NCBI GenBank assembly: GCA_963721065.1 | Contig: CAVRHO010000007.1 | Coordinates: 186,001-250,000 of the forward strand | Origin: CAWBLP01 sp963721065 | GTDB taxonomy: Bacteria > Pseudomonadota > Alphaproteobacteria > Acetobacterales > Acetobacteraceae | DNA length: 64,000 nucleotides | Direction of reading: 5' to 3' | Part shown: positions 1-7,186 of the stretch, in pieces | How the letters are laid out: every line of letters starts with the position of its first letter | Numbering within the stretch: the stretch's first letter is position 1 | Position numbers and translations under genes: made by a program | The notes under the pieces: model-generated | The model's database searches: none | What the model was told of the DNA's origin: nothing | The model's input: only the letters and a program-made list of their open reading frames with translations

Positions 1-800
1 TTTCGGCCGACATGGGCACTGCCGCCGCCGCACGGGTGATCGAGTCCTTCCGCCGCACCCGCTTCGGCAAGGAAGTGACCGCCGACGAGATCCGCGATGC
101 CCTGGCCGGCGAGATCGCCGCCATCCTGGGCCCCGTCGCCCGCCCGCTGGAACTCGACCCGGCGCACAAGCCGCACGTGGTGCTGGTGGTCGGCGTCAAC
201 GGCACCGGCAAGACCACCACCATCGGCAAGCTGGCGCAGCAGTACCGCGACCAGGGCGTGCGCCCGGTGCTGGTCGCCGGTGACACCTTCCGCGCCGCGG
301 CGGTGGAGCAACTGCAGGTCTGGGGTGAACGCACCGGCGCCCCGGTGATCACCACCAAGCCGAACGGCGACTCCGCCGCCCTGGCCTTCGAGGCCCTCAC
401 GCGCGCCAAGGCCGAGGCCGCCGACGTGCTGCTGATCGACACCGCCGGCCGCCTGCACAACAAGTCCGCACTGATGGAGGAGTTGCGCAAGATCGTCCGC
501 GTCATGAAGCGCCAGGACGAAACCGCGCCGCATTCCGTGCTGCTGGTGCTGGATGCCACCACCGGCCAGAACGCCGTGCAGCAGGTAAAGGTGTTCAAGG
601 ACATGGTGGACGTCACCGGCCTGGTGGTCACCAAGCTGGACGGCAGCGCGCGCGGCGGCATCGTCATCGCCCTGGCCGAGACATTCGGCCTGCCCGTGCA
701 CGCGGTGGGGGTCGGCGAACAGGCCGGCGACCTCCGCCCCTTCGAAGCCCGCGACTTCGCCCGCAGCCTGCTCGGCGCGGACACTGTTTCGGCGGAATAG
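1..800 (+). CDS. ftsY: Signal recognition particle receptor FtsY, 3' part
   Basis: This is the SRP receptor GTPase, which docks ribosome-SRP complexes at the inner membrane. The window cuts the 5' end: the frame is open from base 3 (S-A-D before the first Met). The NG domain is complete enough to recognise: G1 loop GVNGTGKTTTIGKLA, the DTFRAAAVEQL motif, DTAGR (G3), TKLDGSARGG (G4) and the closing GVGEQAGDLRPF. The acidic A domain and most of the N domain lie outside. It ends 9 bases before a strong hairpin. It points away from the convergent hydrogenase operon and shows no functional link to it. Confidence 0.97.
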   Translation, partial: SADMGTAAAARVIESFRRTRFGKEVTADEIRDALAGEIAAILGPVARPLELDPAHKPHVVLVVGVNGTGKTTTIGKLAQQYRDQGVRPVLVAGDTFRAAAVEQLQVWGERTGAPVITTKPNGDSAALAFEALTRAKAEAADVLLIDTAGRLHNKSALMEELRKIVRVMKRQDETAPHSVLLVLDATTGQNAVQQVKVFKDMVDVTGLVVTKLDGSARGGIVIALAETFGLPVHAVGVGEQAGDLRPFEARDFARSLLGADTVSAE

Positions 801-841
801 AAAAAAAGCGGGAGTGGATCGCGCGCGAGCGATCCACTCCC
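801..841 (-). terminator. Intrinsic terminator, canonical on the minus strand
   Basis: A perfect 13-bp stem (810-822 with 829-841) encloses a 6-base loop. It is flanked at 802-808 by an A-run, which reads as a U-tract on the minus strand. It is therefore a canonical rho-independent terminator for leftward transcription, meaning the hydrogenase operon that ends at 1420. The hairpin may also stop ftsY, but there is no T-tract on that side. The remaining bases up to 1419 hold no gene or repeat that I can support. Confidence 0.75.
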
Positions 842-1419
842 TGATCCCGCCACGGGCGGTCGGCGTGGACTGGGGATCACCGGGGCAGTCCTGTTACGCG
901 AGGCAACGGAACCGTCTCGGCACAACCCCCGTGGCGGAAACAGTGTTGCGCGGAACCGGAACGCGGGAGGACTTCGTTCCGGGAGGGGCACCGCGCTTAC
1001 AGCGTCGTCTCGGGACACAGGAAACGTAGGCGGCGTGCGATCGACACGCCAGCGGAAGAATTGGGGGCGGTTGTTCCGGTATTTTGCCCGGCTTCAGCAG
1101 CGAATTCTGTCGGGGTATTTTCGGCGTATGCCGCTCGTCAGCCGTTCCCGCCGGCAAGCCGCTGTCGCCGCATATGCACCCCATTCGCGCGCCGCAAATG
1201 CGCCGGTCGGCTACCGGACGTTGCGCCTGCGGTAAAGCGTTCACGCACTTCCTGCTGTTTCGGCAGTCGAAACAACCGATGGTGGCGGCGCAGACCGGGA
1301 CACGACGTCATGGGCCGCGTCACCGGCGTGGGTCACACTGTCGTGATGAATGTGGCCCAATCAGGGCGGCGTCAATCGGTCGGTGCAATTTCCGGCGAAT
1401 GCCCGCGGCAGCGGCCCGT

Positions 1420-1893
1420 TCACGCCGGCACCTGCTCTGCCAGCTCGTCCGCGATCCGCTCCGCCACCGCCTGCGCAGCCGCGACGATGGCCGCGCCCGG
1501 TGGTGCGCCCGGTGTGAAGTCGGCACCCTCGATGGCGTACAGCACGCACTGCCGTGGCAGAGAGCCCAGGGCCCGCGCCAGGGCCAGTGCCTCCGCAACG
1601 CCGAGGCCGTGCGAGGAACTGGCCGGGCCGGCCGGCGGCGCATCACCGGCGGCGCAGTCCAGGCGATGCACCGTGCCGGCCGGGGCGCCCGAACAGGCGG
1701 CATCGACCAGCCAGACCGCGTCCTGGGCGCGCAACGCCGGCACCAGCGATGCCGCGTCGCCGTCCTGGTCCAGGACCGTCACGTCGGCCGGCAGCATTTC
1801 CCGCAGACGGCGCGCCACCAGCCGCCCGGCCGCGTCGTCGCCGCGGTCGGGATTGCCCAGGCCGAACACCACGCGGCGTGGTGTGTCAGACAC
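1420..1893 (-). CDS. [NiFe] hydrogenase maturation protease (HyaD/HupD/HoxW family)
   Basis: The 157-aa endopeptidase would cleave the C-terminal tail of the hydrogenase large subunit after nickel insertion. The family signature is clear: N-terminal GLGNPDRGDDAAG with the first metal-binding Asp, then VDA near residue 65, then SSHGLGVAEALALA with the third ligand His. Its length is typical of the family (about 150-180 aa). It overlaps the large-subunit gene by 8 bp and is the last gene of the operon. Its likely substrate, ending DPCISCATH-FLKLDVERV, is encoded immediately upstream. Confidence 0.93.
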   Translation of the reverse strand: MSDTPRRVVFGLGNPDRGDDAAGRLVARRLREMLPADVTVLDQDGDAASLVPALRAQDAVWLVDAACSGAPAGTVHRLDCAAGDAPPAGPASSSHGLGVAEALALARALGSLPRQCVLYAIEGADFTPGAPPGAAIVAAAQAVAERIADELAEQVPA

Positions 1894-3175
1894 GCTCCAC
1901 GTCCAGCTTCAGGAAATGCGTGGCGCAGGAGATGCACGGGTCGTAGTTGCGCACCGCCTGTTCGCACAGGTAGCGCAAGCGGTCGTCCGGCTGGTCCAGC
2001 CAGCCGGTGGCGAAGGTCTTCAGGTCCTCCTCGATGGACGGCTGGTTCTGCGAGGTGGGCGGGACGATCTTCGCGTCCAGGATGGTGCCGTCGTTATCCA
2101 GCCGGTAGCGGTGGTACAGCATGCCGCGCGGCGCCTCGGTGCAGGCATGGCCGATGCCGGCGCGTGGCGGCGCTTCCACGTAAGGCTGGTCCGGTTCTTC
2201 GTAGGAATCGATGATGCGGATCGCTTCGTCGAACGCGTACAGCACCTCCACCGCCCGCACCACGATGCTGCGGAACGGATTGTTGCAGGTGGTACCGAGG
2301 CCGGCGTCCTGCGCCGCCTGCTTTGCCAGCGGCGACAGCGCCTGGTAGTTCAGGCTGTAGCGCGCCAGCGGGCCGGTGACGTAGGCGCCGCTGCCGATGT
2401 GCCGCGAATGCAGCGCGTTGGAGCGTTTGACGTGGTATTCCTCGAAATGCGCGTCGTAGTCCCGTGGCGTGATGTCCAGGCCCTTGTTGGACACCACGTG
2501 GCCTTCGTTGAAGGGATATTCGCCGGCGTTGCCCAGGCAGACGAATTCGTAGTCGCGTTCGCAGTCGGGAAAGTCGAACCCGGCGACCAGCTTCACCGCG
2601 GCGACCATCGCATCGCGCCCGCGTTCCAGCGCGTCGCGCAGTTCGCGGAATTCCCGCTTGCGCGGGGCGCGATAGAAGCCGCCGACGCGTACGTTCACCG
2701 GGTGGATTTCTCGGCCGCCGAGCAGTTTCAGGATCTCGTTGCCGGTCTTTTTCAGGTCCAGCGCCTGGCGCACGATGTCCGGGTGGTCCTTCGCCATCTC
2801 CACCGCGCCGTCGTAGCCGAGGAAATCCGGTGCGTGCAGCATGAACATGTGCAGCGTGTGGCTTTCGATCCACTCGCCGCAGTACAGCAGGCGGCGCAGC
2901 GCGCGGATCTGCGGCGTGATGGTAAGGCCGAGCGCGTCCTCCATCGCGTGGACCGAGCTCATCTGGTAGGCGACGGGGCAGATGCCGCAGATCCGCGCGG
3001 TGATGTCGGGGGCTTCCATGAAGCTGCGGCCACGCAGGAAGGCCTCGAAGAAGCGCGGTGGTTCGAAGATGCGCAGTTCCACACTGCGCAGCGTGTTGCC
3101 GTCGATCACCAGCTTGACGCCACCTTCGCCCTCCACCCGGGCGAGGTAATCGACGTTGATGGTCTTACGCGCCAT
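1886..3175 (-). CDS. hydA: [NiFe] hydrogenase large (alpha) subunit, group 3b-like
   Basis: This is the catalytic subunit carrying the Ni-Fe site. The first cysteine pair lies in RICGICP (residues 61-67, C63 and C66) and the second in DPCISC near residue 414. After C417 comes A-T-H and a nine-residue tail, the standard substrate for the adjacent protease. The start is the ATG at 3175 (MARKTINVDYLARVEGEGG). The longer frame upstream overlaps the small subunit and has low-complexity composition, so I rejected it. The 429-aa length fits group 3 soluble enzymes. It overlaps the small-subunit stop by 11 bp, which suggests translational coupling. Confidence 0.95.
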   Translation of the reverse strand: MARKTINVDYLARVEGEGGVKLVIDGNTLRSVELRIFEPPRFFEAFLRGRSFMEAPDITARICGICPVAYQMSSVHAMEDALGLTITPQIRALRRLLYCGEWIESHTLHMFMLHAPDFLGYDGAVEMAKDHPDIVRQALDLKKTGNEILKLLGGREIHPVNVRVGGFYRAPRKREFRELRDALERGRDAMVAAVKLVAGFDFPDCERDYEFVCLGNAGEYPFNEGHVVSNKGLDITPRDYDAHFEEYHVKRSNALHSRHIGSGAYVTGPLARYSLNYQALSPLAKQAAQDAGLGTTCNNPFRSIVVRAVEVLYAFDEAIRIIDSYEEPDQPYVEAPPRAGIGHACTEAPRGMLYHRYRLDNDGTILDAKIVPPTSQNQPSIEEDLKTFATGWLDQPDDRLRYLCEQAVRNYDPCISCATHFLKLDVERV

Positions 3176-3938
3176 GGCGGTCGCTTTCCCGACGGAAGGG
3201 TTCGGCCCCGGTGTTGAACGTGCGGTAGACGCGTTGCAGGTCGCGTTCGTCCAGGCCGCAGGCGCGCAGCTTGGCGCTGAGCGATTCGGTGTTCGGGGTT
3301 TCCTTGGGGCCGTAGCAGCCGTAGCAGCCGCGGTTGTAGGCGGGGCAGATCGCACCGCAGCCGGCATGCGTCACCGGGCCGAGGCACGATGTCGCGCCGC
3401 GCACCAGCACGCACACCGTGCCGCGCTGCTTGCACTCCATGCAGACGCTGTGTGCCGGCGTGTCGGGCTTGCGGTGGTGCAGGAAGGCGGACAGCACCTC
3501 CACCAGTTGGTGCTTGTTGATCGGGCAGCCGCGCAGCTCGAAATCGACGTTGACGTGGGCGCTGATCGGCGTGGAGGTGGCCAGGGTGCTGATGTAGTCC
3601 GGGTGCGCATAGACGATGCTGGTGAATTCGCGCACGTCCTTGAAGTTGCGCAGGGCCTGGATGCCGCCGGCGGTGGCGCAGGCGCCGATGGTGATCAGCG
3701 TCTTCGACTGCCGGCGCACCGCGTGCAGACGTTCGGCGTCGTGCGGGGTTGTGACCGAGCCTTCCACCAGGGACACGTCGTACGGGCCCTTCATCACGCC
3801 GCGCGTGGCTTCGGGGAAATAGGCGATGTCGATGGCGCCGGCGACGGTCAGCAGCTCGTCCTCGCAGTCGAGCAGGGAGAGCTGGCAGCCGTCGCAGGAG
3901 GCGAACTTCCAGACGGCGAGCTTGGGTTTGCGGCTCAT
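3165..3938 (-). CDS. hydD: [NiFe] hydrogenase small (delta) subunit
   Basis: The 257-aa subunit carries the Fe-S relay next to the Ni-Fe site and resembles the 20-kDa subunit of complex I. The proximal cluster motif CDGCQLSLLD is at residues 15-18, and further cysteines occur in IGACATAGG, LRGCPINK and a Cys-rich C-terminal stretch (CGAICPAYNRGCYGCYG). There is no Tat signal, so the enzyme is cytoplasmic, unlike membrane-bound uptake hydrogenases. The start at 3938 is preceded by a strong GGAGGAGGG ribosome binding site, which rules out the longer frame beginning at 4025. A 154-bp gap separates it from the gamma gene. Confidence 0.95.
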   Translation of the reverse strand: MSRKPKLAVWKFASCDGCQLSLLDCEDELLTVAGAIDIAYFPEATRGVMKGPYDVSLVEGSVTTPHDAERLHAVRRQSKTLITIGACATAGGIQALRNFKDVREFTSIVYAHPDYISTLATSTPISAHVNVDFELRGCPINKHQLVEVLSAFLHHRKPDTPAHSVCMECKQRGTVCVLVRGATSCLGPVTHAGCGAICPAYNRGCYGCYGPKETPNTESLSAKLRACGLDERDLQRVYRTFNTGAEPFRRESDRHGA

Positions 3939-4001
3939 CAGTACCCTCCTCCCTTCCGCCTTGCGGGATCGGGTGGGGGATGATTCGGGCATCCGGTGGC
4001 C

Positions 4002-4021
4002 GGGGTCGTTTGCACGACCCC
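4002..4021 (-). other. Perfect 8-bp hairpin in the hydG-hydD spacer
   Basis: The spacer 3939-4092 is the only sizeable gap in an otherwise overlapping operon. It contains GGGGTCGT, a four-base loop, and ACGACCCC. No U-tract follows on the minus strand, so a terminator is unlikely. A processing or mRNA-stability element that raises the level of the two catalytic subunits is a possible role, but this is inference. Confidence 0.4.
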
Positions 4022-4092
4022 GCACCCCGATCGATCTGCCTCGCGGCTGGATCCCCTGCAGGCGGGGAGGGAGTCCGTGAGAGCCCCCACCA

Positions 4093-4959
4093 TCATATCT
4101 CCTTCAGCGCCATCAGGCGGCGGACCTGGTCGTAGCGCACCACCGGGCCGTCCTTGCAGGCGAACAGGCCGGCGAACTGGCAGTGGCCGCACAGGCCCAC
4201 GGCGCATTTCATGTTGCGTTCCAGCGACAGCCACACCGACGATTCCGACAGGCCCAGCTCGCACAGCGCCGACGCGCCGAAGCGCATCATGATCTCCGGA
4301 CCGCAGACCAGCGCCGTGGCGTTGTGCGTGTCGATCGACAGCTGCGGCACCAGGCGCGTCACCACCCCGACATGGCCGCGCCAGTCGCTGCCGGCGTGGT
4401 CCACCGTGACTTCCAACTGCACGTCCAGCCGCTTGCGCCAGGTTTCCAGTTGCCGGCGATACAGGATCTCGTCCGGGCTGCGCGTGCCGTACAGCAGCAC
4501 CACCTTGCCGAACCGGTTACGATTGGCCAGCAGGTGGTAGATCGACGGGCGCAGCGGGGCCAGGCCCAGGCCGCCGGCCATCACCACCACGTCCTGGCCG
4601 GCCAGTTCCTCCGTGGGCCAGGCGGAGCCGAACGGGCCGCGCAGGCCCAGCACGTCGCCGGCCCGCAGCTTCGTCACCGCGTCGCTGACCGCGCCGACGG
4701 ACCGGATGGTCTGCACCAGCCTGCTGCCGTCGCTGGCATCGCCGCTGATGCTGATGGGAATCTCCCCCACGCCGAACACGTACAGCATGGTGAACTGCCC
4801 GGGACGATAGGTGGGCAGCGGCTGGCCGTCGGTGGGCACCAGCTCCAGCGTGACCGTGCCGGGCAGGTCGCGCATGCGCTTCTGCACCCGCACCGGGCGC
4901 GGCAGCATCGGGTCCTCCGCGAGGACCGGCCGCGGATCAGCGATCAGCGCCATAGACAT
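4093..4959 (-). CDS. hydG: Hydrogenase gamma subunit, FAD/NAD(P)-binding oxidoreductase
   Basis: The 288-aa diaphorase subunit passes electrons between NAD(P)(H) and the hydrogenase Fe-S chain. It has a ferredoxin-reductase fold: the flavin motif RPGQF near residue 53, PISIS near 70, the nucleotide-binding GGLGLAPLRP near 130, and CGPEIMM before a C-terminal [2Fe-2S] motif with four Cys (C-x4-C-x2-C, then FACKDG). This matches sulfhydrogenase gamma or dihydroorotate dehydrogenase electron-transfer proteins. Its first codons overlap the cNMP-domain gene by 23 bp. It supports the assignment to group 3b rather than a quinone-linked enzyme. Confidence 0.93.
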   Translation of the reverse strand: MSMALIADPRPVLAEDPMLPRPVRVQKRMRDLPGTVTLELVPTDGQPLPTYRPGQFTMLYVFGVGEIPISISGDASDGSRLVQTIRSVGAVSDAVTKLRAGDVLGLRGPFGSAWPTEELAGQDVVVMAGGLGLAPLRPSIYHLLANRNRFGKVVLLYGTRSPDEILYRRQLETWRKRLDVQLEVTVDHAGSDWRGHVGVVTRLVPQLSIDTHNATALVCGPEIMMRFGASALCELGLSESSVWLSLERNMKCAVGLCGHCQFAGLFACKDGPVVRYDQVRRLMALKEI

Positions 4960-5398
4960 CGAGCATCTGCAACCGGGCTGCCTGCAGGCGCTGCACCAGC
5001 ACCGGCAGGAAGCGTTTCAGGATTTCGTAGCCCAGGTTGTGGTCCGTTTCGCACTTGTTGCGCAGGCAGCTCGCGTCCAGCGCCAGGGCGCGCGTCAGTT
5101 CGATGGCGCGCGCGTCGTAGCCCCAGCGATAGGGGGGCAGCAGCCAGGTCAGGCCGACCAGGTCGCCCTCGCCGACCGTCTCGAACTGCACTGCGCCCTG
5201 GTGCGGCGTGGTGATTTCCAGCGCCACGCGGCCGTGGCGGATCAGGTAGATCCAGTCGGCCGGGTCCTCGGCGTGGAACAGGTAGTCGTCGGCGGCGAAC
5301 ACCACGTTCCTGGCGCAGCCGGCGGCAAGTTCCAGGAACGGCTGGCCCAGGCCGGCGAACATCTTGTGCTCGCCCAGGATTCGCTCAAGTCCTTGCAT
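4937..5398 (-). CDS. Stand-alone cyclic nucleotide-binding (cNMP) domain protein
   Basis: This 153-aa protein has a Crp-type beta-barrel (FxELAAGC...LFHAEDPADWIYLIRHGRVAL, then a GEGDLVGLTW phosphate-binding-cassette region) but no C-terminal helix-turn-helix, so it is not itself a transcription factor. The gene is embedded between the beta and gamma subunit genes, overlapping both by 14 and 23 bp, so it is co-translated with the hydrogenase. The likely role is ligand-dependent control or assembly of the enzyme, but nothing in the sequence defines the ligand. The barrel region matches the family well; the function is inference. Confidence 0.85.
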   Translation of the reverse strand: MQGLERILGEHKMFAGLGQPFLELAAGCARNVVFAADDYLFHAEDPADWIYLIRHGRVALEITTPHQGAVQFETVGEGDLVGLTWLLPPYRWGYDARAIELTRALALDASCLRNKCETDHNLGYEILKRFLPVLVQRLQAARLQMLDVYGADR

Positions 5399-6572
5399 GC
5401 GCGTCCTCCGGTGCGCTGCCGCTGATGGCGCGCACTTCCTCGGTGATGTCGATGCCGACCGGACACCAGGTGATGCAGCGGCCGCAGCCGACGCAGCCGG
5501 AGGTGCCGAACTGGTCGTGCCAGGTGGCCAGCTTGTGGGTCATCCACTGCCGGTAGCGCGATTTGGGGGAGGCGCGGACGCTGCCGCCGTGGATGTAGGA
5601 GAAATCCATGGTGAAGCAGGAATCCCAGCGCCGGGTGCGTTCGGCCGCACCGGTGGCCAGGTCGTTGTGGTCGGACACGCTGGTGCAGAAGCAGGTGGGG
5701 CAGACCTGGGTGCAGTTGGCACAGGACAGGCAGCGGGCGGCCACGTCGTCCCAGCGCTTGTGCTGCAGGTTGTCCAGCAGCAGGTCGTGCACGCCCTCGG
5801 CCTGCATGGTGCGGCCCATCGTGGCGGCGGCATGGTCCACCGCTGCCGTGGCCTGCGCCAGGTCGTCGGGTTCCGCGGTGCGGTGGGGCAGTTGTTCCAG
5901 CACGGCCGCGCCGCGCGGGCTGCCCACCTCGACCAGGAACCGGTGCTCGCCGTCCAGCAATTCGGTCAGCGCCAGATCGTAACCGGACCGCGCGCGCGGC
6001 CCGGTGTCCATCGACACGCAGAAGCAGGTGCCGCCCGCCTGGCCGCAATTGACGGCGACGATGAAGGCGTCCGCCCGGCGTGCCTGGTAGTGCGGATCGA
6101 CATGCGGGCCCTGCAGGAAGACGCGGTCCTGGATGGCGATGGCGTGCAGTTCGCAGGACCGCACCGCGAGGAAGGCGAAGCGTTCCTGCGGCGGCGGATC
6201 GCTGGTGATGCGCATGTCCTGCCCGCTGCGTTCGGCCCGCCACAGGCTGAGGTGCGGCGGATGCAGGAAGCGCTTCCAGGCATGCGGGCCGACGGCATAG
6301 CCGAACAGTGCGGAGTCGTCGCGCCGGCGCAGGCGGTAGTGGCCGCCGTCCTGCTCGTCGGTCCAGCCGGCGGGCAGGTCGTCGATCGAGTTGATATCGT
6401 CATAGACGATCGCGTCGTCGCGGCGGGTGGGGCCGAGCAGGCGGAAGCCTTCGGTGCGCAGCGTGGTGATCAGCCCGGCCAGACCGTCCCGGGTGATCAC
6501 CGCGGCGGGGCCGTGCTGCGCCACGGCGCCGGCCCCGGGCTTGCCCGCGGCGCGTGTGGTTGCTTCGTTCAT
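5385..6572 (-). CDS. hydB: Hydrogenase beta subunit, 4Fe-4S dicluster electron-transfer protein
   Basis: The 395-aa subunit resembles sulfhydrogenase beta (HydB-like, PF17179). The N-terminal half has the family motif RSCELHAIAIQDRVF, followed by CFCVSM. The C-terminal third holds two ferredoxin-like motifs, CLSCANCTQVCPTCFC and CVGCGRCITWCP. It links the gamma flavoprotein to the small subunit. I chose the ATG at 6572 because AGGAG lies about 10 bases upstream. The alternative ATG at 6662 lacks a Shine-Dalgarno sequence and would place the FNR-like box inside the coding region. It is the first gene of the operon. Confidence 0.9.
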   Translation of the reverse strand: MNEATTRAAGKPGAGAVAQHGPAAVITRDGLAGLITTLRTEGFRLLGPTRRDDAIVYDDINSIDDLPAGWTDEQDGGHYRLRRRDDSALFGYAVGPHAWKRFLHPPHLSLWRAERSGQDMRITSDPPPQERFAFLAVRSCELHAIAIQDRVFLQGPHVDPHYQARRADAFIVAVNCGQAGGTCFCVSMDTGPRARSGYDLALTELLDGEHRFLVEVGSPRGAAVLEQLPHRTAEPDDLAQATAAVDHAAATMGRTMQAEGVHDLLLDNLQHKRWDDVAARCLSCANCTQVCPTCFCTSVSDHNDLATGAAERTRRWDSCFTMDFSYIHGGSVRASPKSRYRQWMTHKLATWHDQFGTSGCVGCGRCITWCPVGIDITEEVRAISGSAPEDAHART

Positions 6573-6606
6573 GGCGCAAGCCTGCTCCTGAAGTCCGGGG
6601 GGAGCC

Positions 6607-6620
6607 TTGATCTGCCTCAA
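6607..6620 (-). promoter_or_regulatory. FNR/FixK-like box upstream of the hydrogenase operon
   Basis: On the minus strand the site reads TTGAG-GCAG-ATCAA. It matches the FNR/FixK/NnrR consensus TTGAT-N4-ATCAA at nine of ten positions. Its centre is 41 bases upstream of the hydB start codon. Oxygen-responsive control would suit a hydrogenase. This is a pattern match only; no -10 element is obvious. Confidence 0.5.
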
Positions 6621-6885
6621 TTTGGCCAGCGGCGGGGCGTGCTCCCGCGTCGGAGTCTCCATGGACGCGGTAAGAGAAGTCTTAACGGCGTCCCGCGGAC
6701 AAGCGGGGTTGAGCGCCGCTTGCCTCGTGCCGACCCGCGTTGAGGTTGACCGAGGCGCGGCCGTACCGCCTCAGGGTCGGTGACGTCCGGGCATCACGCT
6801 GTCCCGTGGATGCGAGCGATGAAGTCCTGAATGGCGAGCCTGTGCACAGGCGAAAAGGGGTGCGGATAAGCACCGCTCTCCCGCG

Positions 6886-6990
6886 TCATGGCCGGCCTTG
6901 AGCCGGCCATCCACCTCCCGACAAGGCGCGTACCGCTGTGCCCCGAACCGATCGTTCCGGTGTCAACCGCCGGGTCCCGCCCGGCCATGC
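6886..6990. repeat. MITE-like palindromic element, copy 1
   Basis: About 105 bp bounded by GGCCGG palindromes in opposite orientation, starting TCATGGCCGG and ending in CCCGGCCATG. The interior shares CCCGAACCGATCGTT with the copy at 35639. It sits in the 614-bp gap between hydB and emrB. The rest of the gap holds the 31-bp tandem array at 7048-7170 and a hyphenated palindrome at 7027-7048. I see no gene here. Confidence 0.6.
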
Positions 6991-7026
6991 GCGACTTATA
7001 TGGATTGCAGCTTCGAAAAGACGTGG

Positions 7027-7170
7027 ATGGCCCGCCTGCGCGGGCCATGACGGTGAACCGCTGACCGCGTGCCAAACCTGACGGTGAACCGCTGACCGCG
7101 TGCCAAACCTGCCGGTGAACTGCTGACCGCGTGCCAAACCTGACGGTGAATGGCTGACCGCGTGCCAAGC
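7027..7170 (-). repeat. Composite repeat: four 31-bp tandem units plus GC palindrome
   Basis: Four head-to-tail 31-bp units (7048-7078, 7079-7109, 7110-7140, 7141-7170), with a few substitutions in the last two, adjoin a 22-bp hyphenated palindrome at 7027-7048. On the minus strand the order is array, then TGGCCCGCGCAGGCGGGCCA, then a CCACGTCTTTTCG tail. The same palindrome and tail follow a different array at 28750-28873. Confidence 0.85.
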
Positions 7171-7186
7171 ATGGCGCGGGTCGATG

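Noticed and set aside
894..1244. A 116-residue minus-strand frame in the ftsY-hydrogenase gap
   Set aside because: It has no ribosome binding site, no motif and Arg/Pro-rich composition; the gap looks non-coding apart from the terminator.
1061..3217. A 718-residue open frame on the plus strand
   Set aside because: It is antisense to the hydrogenase protease and large subunit, which have unambiguous motifs.
7048..7170. Regularly repeated units that could suggest a CRISPR array
   Set aside because: Units are directly adjacent with no unique spacers and there are no cas genes; it is a plain tandem array. The same holds for the arrays at 28750, 35280 and 39702.
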